From the NCBI GenBank assembly GCA_004212155.1, contig RXIG01000008.1, positions 1-64,000 on the forward strand: a stretch of DNA of 64,000 bases, read 5' to 3'. This document shows, piece by piece, positions 60,249 through 64,000 of the stretch. Source of the DNA: an archaeon (GTDB lineage: Archaea > Methanobacteriota_B > Thermococci > Methanofastidiosales > NM3). The notes below the pieces were generated by a model. That model made no database searches. It was not told the origin of the DNA and saw only the letters and a program-made list of their open reading frames with translations. The translations under genes were made by a program, and so were the position numbers. Every line of letters begins with the position of its first letter. Position 1 is the stretch's first letter.

Positions 60249-60481
60249 TTTTCACCGCCCCGCTTGCGGATGACAAACTCCCAGTGGTCATCCTTCTCGG
60301 CAGTCGAGACGAGCTCGTTGCCTGATATGTCGGCCCACGACTCGACGTCGCGCGGCGCCGACGGGTCGTCTGCTCGCAACACGACCGTGTCGCCTTCCTC
60401 GATCCTTTTTATCGCCTGGCCCAGTCTCACGATGGGCTCGGGACAGAACAATCCAATCGCATCGATCTCTTCAGTCGCTAT
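60245..60481 (-). CDS. tusA: TusA/SirA-like sulfur carrier, apparent ATA start
   Basis: A 78-residue sulfur carrier with the signature IDAIGLFCPEPIVRLGQAIK, the cysteine of CPEP being the sulfur-carrying residue. There is no ATG, GTG or TTG near the needed position. The SD AAGGAGG is followed seven bases later by ATA 60481, which gives ATEEIDAIGLFCPEP after the initiator, the usual N-terminal length. The ATA overlaps the arsR stop as ATAG, as ATGA does elsewhere in this window. The long upstream frame that contains the region is merely the arsR gene in another frame. Confidence 0.85.
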   Translation of the reverse strand: MATEEIDAIGLFCPEPIVRLGQAIKRIEEGDTVVLRADDPSAPRDVESWADISGNELVSTAEKDDHWEFVIRKRGGEK

Positions 60482-60804
60482 GGGAATTCCTCCTTGAGCT
60501 TGCTGCACTCGGCCCATGGGACGCCATGCGGGCATACCTCCTGGTCCCGGTGCATGAGACAGTACATCACACAGATGATGGGCACCATCTTGAGTGAGTA
60601 CAATCGTTGCTTGCCGCACTTCTTGCAGTCGACCACCTCGACCTGGCGCAGCTTGGCGAGCTGATGGGACGTCGCAGAAATCGACATGCCAAGCTCGTGC
60701 GACAGTTCGGTGACGGTACGCGGCTCCTTCCACAGCATGCGTATGATCCGTAACCTGTTTTCGTCCGAGAGTGAGGAGAAAAATGAACCAAGTTCCCGCT
60801 CCAT
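60478..60804 (-). CDS. ArsR-family regulator with many cysteines
   Basis: A 108-residue winged-helix repressor (MERELGSFFSSLSDENRLRI, TVTELSHELGMSISATSHQL). After the DNA-binding region it has CKKC, then ICVMYCLMH and VCPHGVPWAEC, so six cysteines could sense metal or thiol-reactive compounds. The ATG lies about 24 bp after the TATA centre, so the mRNA is probably leaderless. It heads the arsR-tusA-dsrE-iscS-ferritin run and is likely autoregulatory. Confidence 0.88.
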   Translation of the reverse strand: MERELGSFFSSLSDENRLRIIRMLWKEPRTVTELSHELGMSISATSHQLAKLRQVEVVDCKKCGKQRLYSLKMVPIICVMYCLMHRDQEVCPHGVPWAECSKLKEEFP

Positions 60805-60806
60805 AC

Positions 60807-60831
60807 AGTTGAATGAACTTTCAAATATAAA
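60807..60831 (-). promoter_or_regulatory. arsR promoter with dyad operator
   Basis: The TATA box TTTATATT (60824-60831, minus strand) is followed by the imperfect dyad AGTTGAATGAACT at 60807-60819, which lies exactly between the box and the leaderless start and is a natural repressor site. A related string, ATTCAACGAACTT, occurs at 60841-60853 at the end of the YHS gene. Confidence 0.5.
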
Positions 60832-60838
60832 TAAGTTT

Positions 60839-60982
60839 CTATTCAACGAACTTATTGGGATTTTTGTCGAATTCATCCTTGCACGCTCGACAACAAAAGT
60901 AGAAAACCGTGTCATTGAACGTGCTTTTGTGCTTGACGGTCTTCGGGTCCACATCCATCTTGCAAACAGGGTCTATCGCCAT
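60839..60982 (-). CDS. YHS-domain metal-binding protein
   Basis: A 47-residue protein missed by length filters: MAIDPVCKMDVDPKTVKHKS, then VFYFCCRACKDEFDKNPNKF. The DPVCKM start and the FCCxxC pair define the YHS domain found with heavy-metal ATPases. It lies between rubrerythrin and arsR on the same strand, two genes after copA, so it probably binds copper or another soft metal. Confidence 0.85.
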   Translation of the reverse strand: MAIDPVCKMDVDPKTVKHKSTFNDTVFYFCCRACKDEFDKNPNKFVE

Positions 60983-60991
60983 GATACCGCC

Positions 60992-61486
60992 TCACCCCTG
61001 CGGGAAGCTGTACTCGTCCCACATGAACCATCGGCCCGTGTCGTCGAGGTAGCTGCGCGTCTCATCGAGGATCTCGTAATGGCGCTCCTCCTCGTAGGCG
61101 AGCTGCTCGAAGATCCGCTTCATCTTGGAGTCGTCCTGGTCGGCGGCCATCTGCTTGTAATGCTTGTAGCCCTTGCGTTCCATATCGAGGGCCATCTCGA
61201 GCGCCTCGCGGTCGCTGGCCTTGTCTGAGACCGCATCAGAGGCGGCAGAGACCTCGCTGAATATCGTTGCCAGTTCCCGCTTGGGGTCGACGAACGCGAG
61301 GTCGTCCAAGCATACGTCCTCCTCGCATGATAGCTTTTCAAGGAATGCAAGATGGCGTTTCTCATCCTCGACAAGCGAGAGGAACATCTTCTTCCCCAGC
61401 TCGTCCTTTGTCTTTTCGGCTGCCTTAGAATAGAATTCTATACCGTCCTTTTCGGTCTTTATGGCAATCTCAATAGCTTCGTTCAT
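60992..61486 (-). CDS. rbr: Rubrerythrin-like ferritin-family protein
   Basis: A 164-residue four-helix di-iron protein: IAIKTEKDGIEFYSKAAEKT, LSLVEDEKRHLAFLEKLSCE, LDMERKGYKHYKQMAADQDD, LAYEEERHYEILDETRSYLD. The metal ligands Glu and ExxH are visible in both halves. There is no rubredoxin domain. It probably reduces hydrogen peroxide or stores iron. It lies 16 bp after copA and 9 bp before the YHS gene, in one operon. Confidence 0.85.
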   Translation of the reverse strand: MNEAIEIAIKTEKDGIEFYSKAAEKTKDELGKKMFLSLVEDEKRHLAFLEKLSCEEDVCLDDLAFVDPKRELATIFSEVSAASDAVSDKASDREALEMALDMERKGYKHYKQMAADQDDSKMKRIFEQLAYEEERHYEILDETRSYLDDTGRWFMWDEYSFPQG

Positions 61487-61502
61487 CTAAATCCTCCCTA
61501 GA

Positions 61503-63848
61503 TTATGTATCCTTTCCACGTATTTTAACGTTTCGAAGCAGGAGCGAGTTGGTCACCACAGACACCGATGACAGCGACATGGCAAGCGCCGCGAACTCCG
61601 GGCGCATGGTGACGCCCACCGACGAGAACAGTCCCGCGGCGACCGGAATCATGACAACATTGTAGACGAGCGCCCAGAACATGTTCTGGCGGATCTTGCC
61701 ATAGATCCTTTTGGAAAGCGAAAACGCGCCCACGACGTCCCGGAGGTCGTTTCGTACGAGCACGATGTCGCCTGACTCGATGGCGATGTCGGACCCCGAG
61801 CCGATGGCGATGCCCGCGTCGGCCTGTATGAGCGCCGGCGCATCGTTGATGCCGTCGCCCACCATGGCCACGCGCTCGCCGCGCTTTTGTAGCGCCTCGA
61901 TCTCGTGCGCCTTGTCCTCCGGGAGTACGTTTGATATCACGTCGCCAATGCCGATCGAGCCTGCGATCGAGCGCGCCGTGGTCTCGTTGTCCCCGGTAAG
62001 CATGATTACCGTGATGCCCATGCCCTTGAGCTCATCGACGACCGCGCGCGCCTCGGGCTTGACCGTGTCGGCGACAACGACCCATCCGAGGAACGCATCA
62101 CCGCGTGCCAGATAGATGACGCTTTTGCCCTCGCGCTCATGCGACGAGGCCTCATCGGTGACGGAGACATCATGCTCCTCGAGGAATCGCCTGTTGCCCA
62201 GGTAGTGCACGGCGCCGTCGATGGTGGCGACCACGCCCTTGCCGGGTACGGTGTCAAAGTCGGTGACCTCGCGTCCGTCCAGCCCCAGCTCGTCTGCCTT
62301 GGCGACGATCGCGTCGGCCAGGGGGTGTGACGCCTTGCGCTCGATGGAGGCCGCCGTCCCGAGCGCCTCGTCGGATGAATGCGATGTGACGCGCGGCGTG
62401 CCGAGTGTCAGCGTTCCCGTCTTGTCAAAGACCACGGTGGTCGCCGCATGGACCGTCTCGAGCGCCTCGCCGCTCTTGATCAGGATGCCGTTTGTCGCGC
62501 CGACGCCCGTTCCCACGGTAATGGCGGTGGGCGTGGCAAGCCCCAGCGCGCAGGGGCACGCCACGACGAGCACGGCGATCATCGTGGTAAGCGAGAAGAA
62601 AAACGTCGCATCGAAGGCGAGGTACCAGAGCGCAAGCGAGAGCACCGCTATCGATGCGACAACGGGGACGAAGTAGGCGGCGACCCGGTCGGCGAACCGC
62701 TGTATGGGGGGCTTTGACGCCTGCGCCCTCTCCACGAACGCCACGATCTGCGAGAGCAGCGCGTCGGCGCCCACCTTCGTTGCCCTCACGCGTATGAATC
62801 CGTTCTTGTTGATGGTGGCGCCATAGACCTCGCTTCCCTCCGACTTCTCCTGGGGGATCGGCTCGCCGGTGAGCATCGACTCGTCGATGGTGGAGTAGCC
62901 CTCGGCGACCACGCCGTCGACAGGCACCTTCTCCCCGGGACGAACGATGACGATGTCGCCCTCGCGGATGAACTCAACGGGCATCTCCACCTCGGTGCCG
63001 TCGCGCTCGACGACCGCATACTTGGCCTGGAGCGCAACGAGCTTTTGCAGCGCCTGGGACGTCTTGCCCTTGGCAATCGACTCCATCATCTTGCCGAAGA
63101 TGACAAAGGTGAATATCATCGCCGTCGTCTCGTAGAAGAGTGGGCCGTCGTAGAAGAACGTCGAACCCACCGAGTAGAGGTATGCTGCCGACGTGCCCAT
63201 GATCACGAGCACGTCCATGTTGGCCGATGCGTTGCGAAGCGAGTAATAGGCGCCACGGTAGAACGAGCTGCCGGAGATGAACTGCACCGGCGTCGTCATG
63301 AGGAAGAGCACGAGCGCCTTTGACGGCACGTCGAAGAAATGTGTGATGAGTATGATGGGGATCGAGAGCGCCAGGGTGAAGGCAAAGAGATTGCGAAACG
63401 GCGCATGCTCTGCGGCGCGTTCGCTTTGCCTTTTCGTGACAACAGAGTATCCGAGATCCTCGATGGTGGCGGCGATCGCATCCATCGACGTGACGAGCGG
63501 GTCATAGGACACGAACGCCTTTCCCGTCGAGACGTTGACGGTCGCCGTACCGACGCCGTCAAGCTTTGCGAGTCCCTCCTCGATGGAGCGGGCGCAGTTG
63601 GCGCAGTGCATGCCCTCGACTGCGAGGACCGCCTGGTCCTTGCCGACACCGTAGCCCTGCTGGCGTATCACCTCGGCGAGCTCTGCGCCGCTGACACGCT
63701 CGTCGTCATAGGTCACGGTCGCCGTGTTGAGCGAGAGATTGAGCGTCGCCTCGAGGACGCCCTCTGTATCATTGAGGCGTGCCTCGATGGAGCGGGCGCA
63801 GTTGGCGCAGTGCATGCCTGTTATCGGAACGGTCACGGTACGATTCAT
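61503..63848 (-). CDS. copA: Copper-exporting P1B-type ATPase CopA
   Basis: A 781-residue heavy-metal ATPase. Two N-terminal HMA domains each have MHCANC (cysteines 14/17 and 82/85). Eight transmembrane helices are expected, with the ion-path motif CPC at 431-433 ([13 protein letters not shown]), the phosphorylated aspartate near 475 (DKTGTLT), HP motif in KASHPLADA, and [17 protein letters not shown] with paired HMA domains indicates Cu+ (or Ag+) export. It follows nifB and heads copA-rbr-YHS. Confidence 0.95.
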   Translation of the reverse strand: MNRTVTVPITGMHCANCARSIEARLNDTEGVLEATLNLSLNTATVTYDDERVSGAELAEVIRQQGYGVGKDQAVLAVEGMHCANCARSIEEGLAKLDGVGTATVNVSTGKAFVSYDPLVTSMDAIAATIEDLGYSVVTKRQSERAAEHAPFRNLFAFTLALSIPIILITHFFDVPSKALVLFLMTTPVQFISGSSFYRGAYYSLRNASANMDVLVIMGTSAAYLYSVGSTFFYDGPLFYETTAMIFTFVIFGKMMESIAKGKTSQALQKLVALQAKYAVVERDGTEVEMPVEFIREGDIVIVRPGEKVPVDGVVAEGYSTIDESMLTGEPIPQEKSEGSEVYGATINKNGFIRVRATKVGADALLSQIVAFVERAQASKPPIQRFADRVAAYFVPVVASIAVLSLALWYLAFDATFFFSLTTMIAVLVVACPCALGLATPTAITVGTGVGATNGILIKSGEALETVHAATTVVFDKTGTLTLGTPRVTSHSSDEALGTAASIERKASHPLADAIVAKADELGLDGREVTDFDTVPGKGVVATIDGAVHYLGNRRFLEEHDVSVTDEASSHEREGKSVIYLARGDAFLGWVVVADTVKPEARAVVDELKGMGITVIMLTGDNETTARSIAGSIGIGDVISNVLPEDKAHEIEALQKRGERVAMVGDGINDAPALIQADAGIAIGSGSDIAIESGDIVLVRNDLRDVVGAFSLSKRIYGKIRQNMFWALVYNVVMIPVAAGLFSSVGVTMRPEFAALAMSLSSVSVVTNSLLLRNVKIRGKDT

Positions 63849-63872
63849 CAGACAACACCTGTTGCGTTGACG

Positions 63873-64000
63873 TTAACCATGGAAGTACTCCGTGCCGGTA
63901 TGGGGCTCGTGGTACTCCTTTCCGGGTATGCCCACCGCATCGGCCCTGCACTGTCTGCAGAGGCGAAACTGCGGAAGGTATCGTTCGGCCTCCTCGCGTG
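63873..64000 (-). CDS. nifB: NifB-like radical SAM protein, C-terminal fragment
   Basis: Only the last 41 codons are in the window. The reading REEAERYLPQFRLCRQCRAD, followed by AVGIPGKEYHEPHTGTEYFH, has the CRQCRADAxG motif that ends NifB-type enzymes, which build the carbide-containing cluster precursor. Methanogens generally have NifB-like proteins, whether or not they fix nitrogen. It runs into the copA region with a gap of about 24 bp, so co-transcription is possible. Confidence 0.8.
   Translation of the reverse strand, partial: REEAERYLPQFRLCRQCRADAVGIPGKEYHEPHTGTEYFHG

Noticed and set aside
1..64000. tRNA, rRNA, CRISPR arrays or insertion sequences
   Set aside because: Searched by eye for T-loop sequences, regularly spaced repeats and transposase-like frames; nothing convincing was found.

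Overview
The window is archaeal and most likely comes from a methylotrophic methanogen of the Euryarchaeota. The evidence is the presence of TBP, aIF5B, aEF1B, SRP54, FEN1, RpoK, CDP-archaeol synthase, isopentenyl phosphate kinase, ribosomal proteins S6e/S28e/L24e/L7Ae, and a complete methanol:coenzyme M methyltransferase set (MtaA, MtaC, MtaB) with a RamA-type corrinoid activase. A citrate synthase, aconitase and NADP-type isocitrate dehydrogenase operon points to 2-oxoglutarate synthesis by the oxidative half of the TCA cycle, as in Methanosarcinales. Genes are fairly GC-rich, intergenic regions are AT-rich with clear TATA boxes, and Shine-Dalgarno (SD) sequences of the GGAGGTGAT type are common. 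The genus cannot be fixed from sequence alone.

Layout. 1-3.1 kb (minus): translation operon L7Ae-S28e-L24e-Ndk-aIF5B, then the first codons of S6e. 3.3-4.7 kb (minus): beta-helix surface protein. 5.0-11.0 kb (plus): mtaA-mtaC-mtaB, then ramA with a CobW-like GTPase. 11-13 kb (minus): FN3 membrane protein and PKD surface protein. 13.6-18.6 kb: Lrp/AsnC regulator divergent from acn-icd-gltA. 18.7-24.5 kb: thiL, a flavin-binding protein, two unrecognised genes, and secF-secD-trkA. 24.7-31.1 kb (plus): trmI, a DMT transporter, carS, tbp, a dolichol-kinase-like protein, a repeat-HTH protein and srp54. 31.1-35.3 kb: AbrB/AAA+ pair, a membrane-bound winged-helix regulator, aEF1B, fen1 and rpoK. 35.4-43.9 kb (minus): a 23-residue lysine-rich microprotein and two large surface proteins, one of 2131 residues. 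44.1-51.1 kb: prenyl synthase, argG-argH, an ACT protein with isopentenyl phosphate kinase, a PiT phosphate transporter and an AIM24/DUF124 protein. 51.6-53.8 kb: a second beta-helix surface protein. 54.0-57.1 kb (minus): BtuF/BtuC/BtuD-type ABC importer whose binding protein carries a fasciclin domain. 57.4-64 kb: a PfkB kinase, then a metal/sulfur/redox block (ferritin-like, PLP-lysine-less IscS, DsrE, TusA, ArsR; then YHS, rubrerythrin, CopA and the end of nifB).

The most unusual signal is that several well recognised genes have no ATG, GTG or TTG at the position where a strong SD and the family's N-terminus put the start. They have ATC or ATA instead: ramA, tusA, aconitase, rpoK and probably mtaA. 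In tusA the ATA overlaps the upstream stop codon as ATAG, the counterpart of the common ATGA overlap. If genuine, this is recurrent near-cognate AUA/AUC initiation that ordinary gene callers would miss. Other leads are a C-terminal domain shared by three otherwise different secreted proteins, a perfect hairpin between two SD-like motifs in the mtaA leader, a CWB2-TM-winged-helix receptor, a fasciclin-BtuF fusion, and a structured intergenic segment near rpoK.

The genes fit together as methanol-dependent methanogenesis (Mta/Ram proteins, with corrinoid supply by the BtuFCD-like importer and perhaps the CobW-like GTPase), glutamate-precursor synthesis under a possible Lrp regulator, archaeal lipid synthesis (ipk, prenyl synthase, carS), and an elaborate cell surface. 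No tRNA, rRNA, CRISPR array or intact insertion sequence was seen.
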